From contig CAJTOM010000017.1 in the NCBI GenBank assembly GCA_910577915.1, positions 1 to 36,544 of the forward strand: a DNA stretch of 36,544 nucleotides, given 5' to 3'. The notes under the pieces were generated by a model, which was not told where the DNA came from, did no database searches, and was given only the letters and a program-made list of their open reading frames with translations. Position numbers and translations under genes: made by a program. The DNA is from an uncultured Oscillospiraceae bacterium. GTDB taxonomy: Bacteria; Bacillota; Clostridia; Oscillospirales; Oscillospiraceae. Of this stretch, positions 7,768 to 15,630 are shown in pieces. Within the stretch, counting starts at the first letter, position 1. Each line of letters begins with the position of its first letter.

Positions 7768-7819
7768 CCGCTGGTCTGACGCGCAGCGGGACCCATCTTT
7801 CACAAAGGAGCAGCAATAC

Positions 7820-8617
7820 ATGATTGAAATGAAAGGAATCTCAAAAACCTACCGGGTCAGGCGGCGGGAGGCCGGGCTGGGGAACGCCCTGAGGAGCCTC
7901 TTCTCCCGGGACTGCACCGAGATCCCCGCCCTGCGGGACATGTCCTTTACCGTGCCTGACGGCCAGATTCTGGGCTACATCGGCCCCAATGGCGCGGGAA
8001 AAAGCACCACCATCAAAATTCTCAGCGGCATTCTCCGCCCCGACGGAGGAACCTGCACCGTGGACGGCCTGACGCCCTGGGAGGACCGGAAGCGCCACGT
8101 GGCCCGGCTGGGGGTGGTGTTTGGCCAGCGCAGCCAACTGTGGTGGGATGTGCCCGTCATGGAGTCCTTTGATCTTTTGCGGGACATCTACCGGGTTCCG
8201 GCGGCGGAGTTCCGGGAGAATCTGGCCCGACTGACGGCCCTTTTGGACCTGAGCGATCTCTTGAAAACCCCGGCGAGAATGCTGTCCCTGGGCCAGCGGA
8301 TGCGGTGTGAGATCGCCGCCGCCCTGCTCCACGGGCCCAAGGTCCTGTTTCTGGACGAGCCCACCATCGGGCTGGACGCGGTGTCAAAGCTCAAGGTCCG
8401 GGAGTTTATCCTGGAGCAGAACCGGCTGTGCGGCACCACGGTGCTCCTCACCACCCACGACATGCAGGACATCGACGCCCTGTGCTCACGGGTGCTGCTC
8501 ATCGGCAAGGGCCGGCTGCTGCTGGACGGGGACACCGCCCAGATCCGGACCATGGCCGGGGAGAACCTGTCCACCGAGGAGTCGGTGGCGGACCTGTACC
8601 GCCGCTTCGGCATCTGA
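7820..8617 (+). CDS. ABC transporter ATP-binding protein (ABC-2 exporter type)
   Basis: A 265-residue nucleotide-binding subunit. Walker A is GPNGAGKST (~55-63), the signature loop is LSLGQRMR, Walker B is VLFLDEPTIGLD, and the H-loop is TTHD. The ~25-residue insert after the first strand (RRREAGLGNALRSLFSRD) and the QRSQLWWDVP Q-loop are typical of the subfamily paired with ABC2_membrane_6 (DUF990) permeases, annotated as daunorubicin- or viologen-type exporters. Substrate unknown. ATG 7820 is preceded by AAAGGAG. The gene ends 12 nt before the first permease and forms a three-gene operon. Confidence 0.93.
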   Translation: MIEMKGISKTYRVRRREAGLGNALRSLFSRDCTEIPALRDMSFTVPDGQILGYIGPNGAGKSTTIKILSGILRPDGGTCTVDGLTPWEDRKRHVARLGVVFGQRSQLWWDVPVMESFDLLRDIYRVPAAEFRENLARLTALLDLSDLLKTPARMLSLGQRMRCEIAAALLHGPKVLFLDEPTIGLDAVSKLKVREFILEQNRLCGTTVLLTTHDMQDIDALCSRVLLIGKGRLLLDGDTAQIRTMAGENLSTEESVADLYRRFGI

Positions 8618-8629
8618 GGGGGCGGGGAC

Positions 8630-9433
8630 ATGAGAAAATACTGGTCTTTCTTCAAGATGCGCCTGATGGCGGGGCTCCAGTACCGGGCCGCCGCCCTGGC
8701 GGGCATGAGCACCCAGTTTGCGTGGGGCGCGATGGAGATTCTGCTCTACCGGGCTTTTTGGCTGGAGCATCCGGAGCGGTTCCCCATGGGCATGGAGGCC
8801 CTGGCCTCCTACATCTGGCTCCAGCAGGCGTTCCTGACTCTCTTCGCTATGTGGCAGTGGGAATACGACATCCTGGAGTCGGTGAAGACCGGCGCGGTGT
8901 CCTACGAGCTGCTGCGGCCCGCAGATATGTACAGCATGTGGATGTCCCGCTCCATCGCCAACCGGCTGGCCAGGGCGGCGCTGCGGATGGTCCCGGTGAT
9001 CCTGGTGGCCTCCCTGCTCCCGGCCCCCTGGGGACTGCGGGTGCGCATCTCTCCGGCGGCCTTCGGGGTATTCCTGCTGTCCATGGCGCTGATGGTGCTG
9101 GTGGTGTGCGCCTACAGCCTATTCGTCTGCTCTCTGACCTTCTACCTAACGGACCCCAACGGGATCATGGTGCTGTCGGTGGCGGCGGCGGACCTGCTGG
9201 GCGGAGCCATCGTGCCCCTGCCCTTCCTGCCGGAGGGCTTCCGGCGCTTCGCAGAGCTGACCCCCTTCGCCTCCATGCAGAACGTGCCCCTGCGCATTTT
9301 CAGCGGGGACATCCCGCTGGGGGAGGCCCCGTCGGTGATGGGGCTGCAGGTGTTCTGGGCGGCGGCCCTGATCTTGACCGGGTACCTTCTCACAAGAGGC
9401 GGCCTGCGCCGCGCGGTGATATTGGGGGGCTGA
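8630..9433 (+). CDS. ABC-2 type permease subunit 1 (DUF990/ABC2_membrane_6)
   Basis: A 267-residue integral membrane protein with about six hydrophobic segments, starting MRKYWSFFKMRLMAGLQYRA. The amphipathic basic N-terminus, then the WQWEYDILESVKTGAVSYELLRPAD segment and the late FLPEGFRRFAELTPFASMQNVP loop, are characteristic of DUF990 permeases. It would form a heterodimeric channel with the next gene product, powered by the upstream ATPase. It lies 3 nt from the next gene. Confidence 0.88.
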   Translation: MRKYWSFFKMRLMAGLQYRAAALAGMSTQFAWGAMEILLYRAFWLEHPERFPMGMEALASYIWLQQAFLTLFAMWQWEYDILESVKTGAVSYELLRPADMYSMWMSRSIANRLARAALRMVPVILVASLLPAPWGLRVRISPAAFGVFLLSMALMVLVVCAYSLFVCSLTFYLTDPNGIMVLSVAAADLLGGAIVPLPFLPEGFRRFAELTPFASMQNVPLRIFSGDIPLGEAPSVMGLQVFWAAALILTGYLLTRGGLRRAVILGG

Positions 9434-9436
9434 GAA

Positions 9437-10210
9437 ATGCGGCTGTATTTCAAATTTTTCTCCATCCACTTCCGCTCCGCCATGACCTACCGGGCCAGCT
9501 TCCTCCTCAGCTGCCTGGGACATCTGCTCATCACCACCAACGTGTTCCTCAGCGTGGTGTTCCTGCTGGACCGCTTCGACTCCGTGGGCGGCTACACCCT
9601 GCCCCAGCTGGCGCTGTGCTTCTCCGCCGTTCTGGCGGCCACCAGTCTGGCGGAGTGCTTCGGGCGGGGCTTTGACGTGTTCCACCAGCTTCTCTCCGAC
9701 GCCCGGTTCGACCGCATCATGGTCCGGCCCCGGTCCCCGCTCTTCCAGGTGCTGTGCCAGGACATGAAGCCCACCATGCTGGCCCGGCTGCTCCAGGCCG
9801 CCGTCATGCTGGCCTGGGCGGTCCCCTCCGGCGCGGTACGCTGGACGCCGTTCAAGGCGCTGACGCTGGCATTGATGATCCTCTGCGGCGCGGGCATTTT
9901 CTTTGGGGTGTTCCTGATTAACGCCTGCGTCACGTTCTTCACCCTGGAGCATGTGGAGGCGCTGAACATCTTCATGGACGGCCCCCGGGAGTACGGCAAG
10001 TACCCCTTCGGCGTCTACGGCAGGCCGGTGCTGCTGATCCTGACCTTCCTGGTGCCCCTGGCCCTGGTCCAGCACTGGCCGCTGCAGTACCTCTTTGACC
10101 GGGGGCCGGCGTGGTACGGTCTGCTGCCCGTAGCGGCGCTGCTGTTTCTTATCCCCTGCGCCCTGCTGTGGCGGCTGGGGGTGCGGCACTACCGGTCCAC
10201 CGGGTCCTAA
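9437..10210 (+). CDS. ABC-2 type permease subunit 2 (DUF990/ABC2_membrane_6)
   Basis: A 257-residue membrane protein with about six hydrophobic segments and the same overall plan as the preceding gene: basic N-terminal helix, FDVFHQLLSDARFDRIMVRP cytoplasmic loop, and YLFDRGP before the last helices. The pair suggests a heterodimeric exporter. It ends the operon. No clear terminator follows; the mrnC promoter starts 8 nt after the stop. Confidence 0.88.
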   Translation: MRLYFKFFSIHFRSAMTYRASFLLSCLGHLLITTNVFLSVVFLLDRFDSVGGYTLPQLALCFSAVLAATSLAECFGRGFDVFHQLLSDARFDRIMVRPRSPLFQVLCQDMKPTMLARLLQAAVMLAWAVPSGAVRWTPFKALTLALMILCGAGIFFGVFLINACVTFFTLEHVEALNIFMDGPREYGKYPFGVYGRPVLLILTFLVPLALVQHWPLQYLFDRGPAWYGLLPVAALLFLIPCALLWRLGVRHYRSTGS

Positions 10211-10217
10211 AAAAAGA

Positions 10218-10246
10218 TTGACAGAAGGTCCCAGGCCCGATATGAT
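10218..10246 (+). promoter_or_regulatory. Sigma-A promoter of mrnC-rqcH
   Basis: TTGACA (10218-10223), 17-bp spacer, TATGAT (10241-10246), 32 nt before the start codon. Confidence 0.85.
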
Positions 10247-10278
10247 AGTCCTTGATTGAACAGAAATCAGGTGACGCT

Positions 10279-10695
10279 ATGAACGACTATTTTGATATGC
10301 ACCTGCCGGAGGACCAAATTCGGGCCATCAGCAGCATCGGCCTGGCCCACCTGGGGGACGGGGTCTATGAGCTGCTGGTTCGGACCTGGCTGTGCGCGCA
10401 GGGGAAGGCCACTGGCAGGGGCCTCCACCGGGCGGCGGTGGCGCTGGTGCGGGCCCCCGCCCAGGCAGAGCGGGCGGAGCGGATTCTGCCCCTTTTGACC
10501 GAGGAGGAGCTGGCGGTGTTCAAGCGGGGGCGCAACGCCCACGTCCACACCGTCCCCCGCAGCGCCAGCCGGGCGGACTATCTGCGGGCCACGGCCCTGG
10601 AGTGTCTGCTGGGGTATCTGTATTTACAGGGCCGGCGGGAGCGGATCAACCAGCTCTTCGCCGCCATGATGGAGGAGGAAGGGTATGCCACTTGA
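10279..10695 (+). CDS. mrnC: Mini-ribonuclease III (MrnC)
   Basis: A 138-residue protein made of a single RNase III catalytic domain without a dsRNA-binding domain, the hallmark of MrnC, which matures the ends of 23S rRNA in Firmicutes. The catalytic motif region is IGLAHLGDGVYELLVRTWL (normally LAxLGDAVYE), carrying the acidic residues, with the second acidic site in ALECLLGYLYLQG. Length fits the family. ATG 10279 follows GGTGACG and a close promoter. The last 11 bases overlap the start of rqcH, indicating translational coupling. Confidence 0.92.
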   Translation: MNDYFDMHLPEDQIRAISSIGLAHLGDGVYELLVRTWLCAQGKATGRGLHRAAVALVRAPAQAERAERILPLLTEEELAVFKRGRNAHVHTVPRSASRADYLRATALECLLGYLYLQGRRERINQLFAAMMEEEGYAT

Positions 10696-12460
10696 CGCCG
10701 TCTGCCTCACCGGCGTGGTCCGGGAGCTGCGGGAGGCCCTGCTGGATCTGCGGATCGAGAAGGTGCAGCAGCCCGCTCGGGACCAGGTGATTCTCACGCT
10801 GCGGGGAAACCGGCGGCTGCTTTTGTGCGCCGGGGCCAGCCAGGCCCGGGTCCATCTCACCGCCCTGGGCCGGGAGAATCCCGCCCAACCACCCATGTTC
10901 TGCATGCTCCTGCGCAAGCACCTGACCGGCGGCCGCCTCACCGCCATCGACCAGCCGCCCGCCGAGCGGGTGGTGATCCTGACGGTGTCCATGGTGGACG
11001 AGCTGGGTGAGCCGGGCCGCCGGCGGCTGGTGGCGGAGTGCATGGGCCGCCGCTCCAATTTGATTCTGCTGGACGGCGAGGACCGGATCATCGACTGCCT
11101 GCGCCGGGTGGATCTGGAGATGAGCCCCCAGCGGCAGGTCCTGCCGGGCCTCTTCTACCGACTGCCACCCGTCCAGGAGAAGGAGGACCCCCTGACCGTC
11201 GGCGGGGAGGCGTTTCGCGCCCTGCTGGCGGCGGCTCCCGCCGGGACGGAGGCTGCCGGGTGGCTGCTGGACCGCTTCACCGCCCTCTCTCCCCTGGTCT
11301 GCCGGGAGCTGGCCTGGGCGGGGTGCCGGGACGGGGCGCAGCTGCTGGACGGCGAGGACCGGGCGCGGCTGGCGGAGGCCTTCTCCGCGTGGCAGGATAC
11401 GGTCCGGGGGGAGAACGGGCGGGGCTTCACCCCCTGGATGCTCACCAAGGGGGGCGCGCCCGCCGATTTCTCCTACATGCCCATCCGCCAGTACGGTTCC
11501 GCCATGGAGGGGACCCCCTGGGACAGCTTCTCCCAGATGCTGGACGCCTTCTATGAGAAGCGGGAGCAGGCCGAGCGGGTCCGCCAGCGGGGTGCTGACC
11601 TCCAGCGCGCCGCCGCCAACGCCCGTGACCGGGCGGTGCGCAAGCTGGCCCTCCAGGAGAAGGAGTATGCCAAGACCCAGGACCGTGACCGCCTGCGGGT
11701 CTTCGGGGAGCTCATCACCGCCAACCTGTACCGCATGGAGCGGGGGCAGAGCGTTCTCCGGGCCCAGAACTACTACGAGCCGGACTGCCCGGAGGTGGAG
11801 GTGCCCCTGGACCACCTGCTCACCCCCCAGCAGAACGCCGCCCGGTACTTTAAGCAGTACAGCAAGGCTAAGACGGCGGAGCACTATCTCACCCAGCAGA
11901 TGGCCCTCGCCCGCCGGGAGCGGGACTGGCTGGAGAGCGTGCTGGACGAGCTGAGCCGCGCGGAGTCGGAGCAGGACTTTGCCGACATTCGCCGGGAGCT
12001 CCGGGAGGCGGGGCACCTCAAGGGGGCCGCCCCCGGCAAAAAGGAGCCGCGCCGGGGACACAGCCGCCCCCGGTCCTTCCGCTCCAGCGGGGGCTTCCGC
12101 ATCCTGGTGGGCCGCAGCAACAGCCAGAACGACCAGATAACGAGGGAGGCTTTCAAATCTGACTACTGGTTCCACACCCAGCGCATCCACGGCGCTCACG
12201 TGATTCTCTGCGCCGAGGGCCGCCAACCGGAGGCGCAGGACCTCACCGAGGCCGCCCTGCTGGCCGCCTGGTTCTCCCAGGGCCGGGAGGGCGGACAGGT
12301 GGCGGTGGACTACACTCAGGTGAAGAACGTAAAAAAGCCCGCCGGAGCCCGGCCGGGCATGGTGGTGTATGATCCCTATCAGACCGCCTATGTCACGCCG
12401 GACGAGGCGCTGGTGAAGGCCCTGGAGGAGAAGCGGCCGGCGGCCGGCGCTGAGAAATAG
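10685..12460 (+). CDS. rqcH: RqcH/NFACT family ribosome quality-control factor
   Basis: A 591-residue NFACT protein (older name: fibronectin-binding protein A). RqcH binds stalled 50S subunits carrying peptidyl-tRNA and recruits tRNA-Ala to add degradation-marking alanine tails. The N-terminal NFACT-N domain starts MPLDAVCLTGVV, with the conserved Asp at position 4. A charged coiled-coil (~290-470) follows, then NFACT-R, with VGRSNSQND and DYWFHTQRIHGAHV at about 475-515. Odd point: the NFACT-N DR pair needed for tailing (D97-R98 in Bacillus subtilis) appears as E94-R95. The basic GKKEPRRGHSRPRS linker before NFACT-R may contact rRNA. Confidence 0.92.
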   Translation: MPLDAVCLTGVVRELREALLDLRIEKVQQPARDQVILTLRGNRRLLLCAGASQARVHLTALGRENPAQPPMFCMLLRKHLTGGRLTAIDQPPAERVVILTVSMVDELGEPGRRRLVAECMGRRSNLILLDGEDRIIDCLRRVDLEMSPQRQVLPGLFYRLPPVQEKEDPLTVGGEAFRALLAAAPAGTEAAGWLLDRFTALSPLVCRELAWAGCRDGAQLLDGEDRARLAEAFSAWQDTVRGENGRGFTPWMLTKGGAPADFSYMPIRQYGSAMEGTPWDSFSQMLDAFYEKREQAERVRQRGADLQRAAANARDRAVRKLALQEKEYAKTQDRDRLRVFGELITANLYRMERGQSVLRAQNYYEPDCPEVEVPLDHLLTPQQNAARYFKQYSKAKTAEHYLTQQMALARRERDWLESVLDELSRAESEQDFADIRRELREAGHLKGAAPGKKEPRRGHSRPRSFRSSGGFRILVGRSNSQNDQITREAFKSDYWFHTQRIHGAHVILCAEGRQPEAQDLTEAALLAAWFSQGREGGQVAVDYTQVKNVKKPAGARPGMVVYDPYQTAYVTPDEALVKALEEKRPAAGAEK

Positions 12461-12494
12461 CCGGGCGCGCCCCTGATTCCCTGTCTCTGTGTAA

Positions 12495-12534
12495 AAAGAG
12501 GCCGTTTCCCGACCACGGGAAACGGCCTTCTTTT
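12495..12534. terminator. Bidirectional terminator between rqcH and the activator gene
   Basis: AGGCCGTTTCCCG (12499-12511) pairs with 12516-12528 around a short ACCA loop. TTCTTTT follows on the + strand and TCTTTTTAC on the - strand, so it can end both convergent units. Confidence 0.88.
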
Positions 12535-12554
12535 GATAAACGGCCCGCCGGCGC

Positions 12555-14054
12555 TCAGAACCACGTGTGCCGGGCGAAGCACCGGGAGAAGCCGGGAACA
12601 GACTCCAGATGCAGGCCGCGCACCTGCCTGCACAGCTCCTCCGACTGCCGGAAGGCCTCCCGGGACAGGGCGATCATGCGGCTGCCGCTGGCGGCGGCGT
12701 TGCCCATCGTCTCGATCCTGTCCAGCAGCTCCGGAGGCAGCAGGCCAATGGCACAGGCGCTCTCCTTTCGGATGAAGCTGCCAAAAGCGCCCGCCAGCAG
12801 CACCCGGTCGATCTCCTCCAGCGCCACGTCCAGGGACCGGGCCATCAGCTCGATGCCCGCGGCGATGGCCCCCTTCGCCAGCTGCACCTCCCGGATGTCC
12901 TCCTGGGTGAGGCGGACCCCGCCGCACAGGGTGAAGCACCGCCCCGTCCCGTCCTCGGTGAGGTGGGGGGCCATCCGGGGGCACTGCTCCGCCGTGCGCA
13001 GACGGCCCCGCCGGTCCACCGCCCCGCTCTCCAGCAGCACAGCAGCCAGATCAATCAGGCCGGACCCGCAGATGCCCTCCGGCGCGCCGCCGCCGATGAC
13101 GGAGAAGCGGACGCCCTCCTCCTCCAGCCACACCCGGTCCACTGCGCCCGCGGCGCCCCGCATCCCGCAAGAGATGCTGGCCCCCTCCAGGGCCGGGCCC
13201 GCGGCGGCGGCGCAGGCCGTCATCCCGTGCCGGTTGCCCAGCACCATCTCGCCGTTGGTGCCGATGTCCACCACCAGGGTCAGCCGGTCGCTTTGGTGGA
13301 GGCCGGCGGCCAGGATGCAGCCCACGGTGTCCGCCCCGATGTAGCCGGCGATGTCCGGCGCTATCAGCAGGGACGCCTCCGGCGCGGCGGCGATGTAGTC
13401 CCTCGCCGGGAGCACCTCCCGCCGGGTCAGGACGGGCGCGAAGGGCGGGGAGGCCAGGTTGGCCGGGCTGCGCCCCAAAAAGAGCTGCTGCATGCAGGGG
13501 TTGCCCACAACGGCCACCGCCCCCAGCTCCTCCGGGGCCGCCCCCGCCTCCCGGCAGAGCCCCGCCAGCAGGGCGGACAGCTCCCCCCGCACAGCGGCGG
13601 TCAGCGCCTCCATGTTCCCGTCCAGGGCGGCCCGTATCCGGGAGATCACGTCCGCTCCGAAGGCGCGCTGGGGGTTCAGCGCGCCGGCGGTGGCCAGCAC
13701 CGCGCCGGTCCGGCCGTCCAGCAGGTGGCAGACGATGGTGGTGGTGCCGATGTCCACCGCCGCGTGGAAGCGGGCCTCCGGGCGGAGCGGGTCCAGTTCC
13801 GCCTCACCGCCGACGCCCGTCTCCTGGATGACATGCCCGCCGGCGGCGGGGACATGGACCGTCATGCCGGGCCGGACCGGCGTCTGACAGGCCAGCCGGC
13901 GCACGCCGTCCACATAGACCCCGCATTTTCCGCATGTTCCGCCGCCGCCGCAGGGGGCGTCGGGGGTCAGGCCCGCCAGGCGCATGGCCTCCAGCACCGT
14001 CGCGCCCTGCGGCGGCTGGACCTCTCTGCCGGACGGCTGAAATGTGATCTTCAT
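12555..14054 (-). CDS. Corrinoid-protein reductive activator (RACo-like, 2Fe-2S + ASKHA, DUF4445)
   Basis: A 499-residue activating enzyme that uses ATP to drive reduction of an inactive Co(II) corrinoid to Co(I). An N-terminal plant-type 2Fe-2S ferredoxin domain has Cys35, Cys41, Cys44 and Cys56 (C-x5-C-x2-C-x11-C). A linker leads to the actin-like ATPase with DIGTTT (101-106) and DIGTNGE (263-269), and GICGSGLID further on. Length is shorter than long RACo forms (~600+) but normal for O-demethylase activators. ATG 14054 has AAGGAGGCG upstream. Third gene of an operon with a corrinoid protein and a GntR regulator, so its target is probably the local corrinoid proteins. Confidence 0.92.
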   Translation of the reverse strand: MKITFQPSGREVQPPQGATVLEAMRLAGLTPDAPCGGGGTCGKCGVYVDGVRRLACQTPVRPGMTVHVPAAGGHVIQETGVGGEAELDPLRPEARFHAAVDIGTTTIVCHLLDGRTGAVLATAGALNPQRAFGADVISRIRAALDGNMEALTAAVRGELSALLAGLCREAGAAPEELGAVAVVGNPCMQQLFLGRSPANLASPPFAPVLTRREVLPARDYIAAAPEASLLIAPDIAGYIGADTVGCILAAGLHQSDRLTLVVDIGTNGEMVLGNRHGMTACAAAAGPALEGASISCGMRGAAGAVDRVWLEEEGVRFSVIGGGAPEGICGSGLIDLAAVLLESGAVDRRGRLRTAEQCPRMAPHLTEDGTGRCFTLCGGVRLTQEDIREVQLAKGAIAAGIELMARSLDVALEEIDRVLLAGAFGSFIRKESACAIGLLPPELLDRIETMGNAAASGSRMIALSREAFRQSEELCRQVRGLHLESVPGFSRCFARHTWF

Positions 14055-14082
14055 GGCGCCTCCTTGGGGGGATTCCCCTGTC

Positions 14083-14781
14083 TCAAAGCTCGCTGTTGGT
14101 GGAGTAGGCCACGATCCGCCCGCACTCCGGGTGGAGGTACTGCTTCCCGTAGGCCATGGTGCAGTCGTTCCGGTCGACAAGGTACCGGCAGATGACCATC
14201 AGGCGGCAGCCCTCCGGCACATCCAGGCGGTGGGCGATCTCCCCCCGCACCTCCTCCACGCCGATCTCCATGCGGGTGTATACGGAGAACTCCGAGACCT
14301 TGTTTTTCACCAGGTCGGGAAACTCCGCGTACTTGATCTCCGTCTCCACCAGGGGCATGCCCTTCCGGTAGGGCAGGTAGATCTGGTCGCAGATCTCCGT
14401 CCGGCTGTCCCCCCGCAGGGTCCGCTGGATGGAGACGATCCACTGCTGGGGCTCCAGGCGGAGCTCGCGGCAGAGCGCCTCGTCGGGGCGGATCAGGTTG
14501 ATGTACTGGATCCGGCTGTCCAGCTTGCTGCTCAGATCGTCGTAAATCAGGGTGTAGCGCTTGTGCTCGGGCTTGCAGACAAAGTAGCCCTTGCCGTGGT
14601 GGGAGTAGATGATCCGCTGGTTCTCCAGCAGGTTCAGGCTCTTGCGCACGGTCACGCGGCTGGTGTCGTACCGGGCGGCCAGATCGTTTTCTGAGGGCAG
14701 CATGTCCCCGGGGATCAGCTCCCCGTTGACGATCTGCAGGCGGATCTCATTGGCGATCCGCTGATAGATTGCCTCTGCCAT
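14083..14781 (-). CDS. GntR/HutC-family transcriptional regulator with UTRA domain
   Basis: A 232-residue regulator. The N-terminal winged helix (residues 1-70; PGDMLPSENDLAARYDTSRVTVRKSLNLLE) is a typical GntR DNA-binding domain. Residues ~85-230 form a UTRA ligand-binding domain of the HutC subfamily (LCRELRL, VCDQIYLPY-like core, GEIAHRLDVPEGCRLMVICRYLVDRNDCTMAYGKQYLHP). It probably senses a substrate or intermediate of the pathway. It lies 3 nt after the corrinoid-protein gene and 28 nt before the activator gene. Palindromes CTTGT-N4-ACAAG at promoters of the same island are like known GntR-family operators and are its likely targets (inference). Confidence 0.9.
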   Translation of the reverse strand: MAEAIYQRIANEIRLQIVNGELIPGDMLPSENDLAARYDTSRVTVRKSLNLLENQRIIYSHHGKGYFVCKPEHKRYTLIYDDLSSKLDSRIQYINLIRPDEALCRELRLEPQQWIVSIQRTLRGDSRTEICDQIYLPYRKGMPLVETEIKYAEFPDLVKNKVSEFSVYTRMEIGVEEVRGEIAHRLDVPEGCRLMVICRYLVDRNDCTMAYGKQYLHPECGRIVAYSTNSEL

Positions 14782-14784
14782 GGC

Positions 14785-15435
14785 TCACTCCGCCTCCGGT
14801 TTCTCAAGCCAGCGCCTGCAAATGGCGGAGCCGCTGATGAGGTCCGCCGAATAGGCGTCCGCCCGCAGCTGGGTGGCGGTCTCCAGGTTCACCGCGCTGC
14901 CCCCCACGGCGATCTTGACCTGGTCGCGCAGGCCGCACTCCGCAATCCGGGCGATGGTGCGGCGCATGGACTCCGAGGCGAAGGTCATGGTCCCGCTGAG
15001 CACCACGATGGGCGGGCGGAAGCGCTCGATCTCCTCCACAAACCGCTCCGGCGGAACGTCCACCCCCAGATCCATTGTGCGAATGTCCTTAGACTCCAGC
15101 ATACTGATAAAAATATCCTTTCCTATGTCGTGGACATCCCCCTCCACCGTGCCGATGATGGCGTCCGGCCTGCCGCCGTCCCCGCCGTCGGGGGAGAAAC
15201 GCGCCCGGCCGTTGAGGTCCAGAATCTCCCGGAAGATGATGCCGGACATGATGAGATCGGCGATGAAGTACTCGCCCCCCTCGTAGCGCAGACCCACCAG
15301 CTTCATCCCCAGCTGGAGCAGGTCCACAATGTCCAGCTGGCTGCACCCCATCTGCTTGAGCTGTTCCGCCAGCTCCCGGGCGTGCTGCTCGTCCAGCTCC
15401 TCAATGGCTTTTACAAATTCTTCCTTCACTGACAA
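14785..15435 (-). CDS. Corrinoid (B12-binding) protein of a methyltransferase system
   Basis: A 216-residue cognate corrinoid protein of the MtaC/MtbC/VdmC type. Residues 1-80 form the helical cap domain (EEFVKAIEELDEQHARELAEQL, then LQLGMKLVGLRYEGGEYFIADLIMSG). Residues ~90-216 are a Rossmann B12 domain with D100-V-H102-D-I-G105 (the base-off His ligand), SGTMTF and VGGSAVN. It carries the methyl group between MT-I and MT-II. First gene of the operon with the regulator and activator. It is a second, different corrinoid protein from the one at 20404-21042, suggesting two substrates or a divided role. Confidence 0.92.
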   Translation of the reverse strand: MSVKEEFVKAIEELDEQHARELAEQLKQMGCSQLDIVDLLQLGMKLVGLRYEGGEYFIADLIMSGIIFREILDLNGRARFSPDGGDGGRPDAIIGTVEGDVHDIGKDIFISMLESKDIRTMDLGVDVPPERFVEEIERFRPPIVVLSGTMTFASESMRRTIARIAECGLRDQVKIAVGGSAVNLETATQLRADAYSADLISGSAICRRWLEKPEAE

Positions 15436-15493
15436 CTTCCGTTCACCCGCTTTTCGGCCTAATGACCGCCGTAATTTTGCAAGAAAATAGGGG

Positions 15494-15507
15494 CCTGTAA
15501 ATTCAAG
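15494..15507. promoter_or_regulatory. Degenerate CTTGT-N4-ACAAG-like site in corrinoid/GntR leader
   Basis: CCTGT-AAAT-TCAAG matches 8 of the 10 arm positions of the palindrome found at 21083 and 22376. It lies 29-42 nt downstream of the leftward -10 box, inside the leader, and overlaps an imperfect inverted repeat GTAAA-N6-TTTAC (15497-15512). A possible autoregulatory site; weak on its own. Confidence 0.35.
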
Positions 15508-15535
15508 TTTACCCAGGGTCCCCTCCAGGGTTATG

Positions 15536-15564
15536 ATTATAGCAGAAAAAAATCCCGATGTAAA
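15536..15564 (-). promoter_or_regulatory. Promoter of corrinoid protein-GntR-activator operon
   Basis: Leftward TTTACA (15559-15564), 17-bp spacer, TATAAT (15536-15541). It sits back to back with the rightward promoter, whose -35 begins at 15565. Confidence 0.85.
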
Positions 15565-15592
15565 TTGACTTTTTACCCGATAATGGTATACT
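15565..15592 (+). promoter_or_regulatory. Promoter of DUF1638 gene
   Basis: TTGACT (15565-15570), 16-bp spacer, TATACT (15587-15592). Its -35 abuts the leftward promoter, so one regulator bound here could affect both. Confidence 0.78.
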
Positions 15593-15604
15593 TATATTTA
15601 TAAG
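15591..15604. promoter_or_regulatory. CTTAT-N4-ATAAG palindrome overlapping -10/+1 (candidate operator)
   Basis: A perfect 5-4-5 inverted repeat starting in the DUF1638 -10 box. It has the same architecture as CTTGT-N4-ACAAG elsewhere in the island, with one symmetric substitution per arm, so it may be a variant operator. Confidence 0.45.
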
Positions 15605-15630
15605 TTCTATATCAGTTTGGCAGGAGGCGT

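Noticed and set aside
7611..7819. T-box or guanidine riboswitch before the ABC exporter
   Set aside because: The T-box AGGGTGGNACCGCG motif is absent and the conserved guanidine-class blocks could not be found; kept only as an unidentified structured leader.
15436..15630. Cobalamin riboswitch in front of the corrinoid operons
   Set aside because: No B12-box (GCCACTG-like) or RFN-like order of stems is visible here or at 21043-21130.
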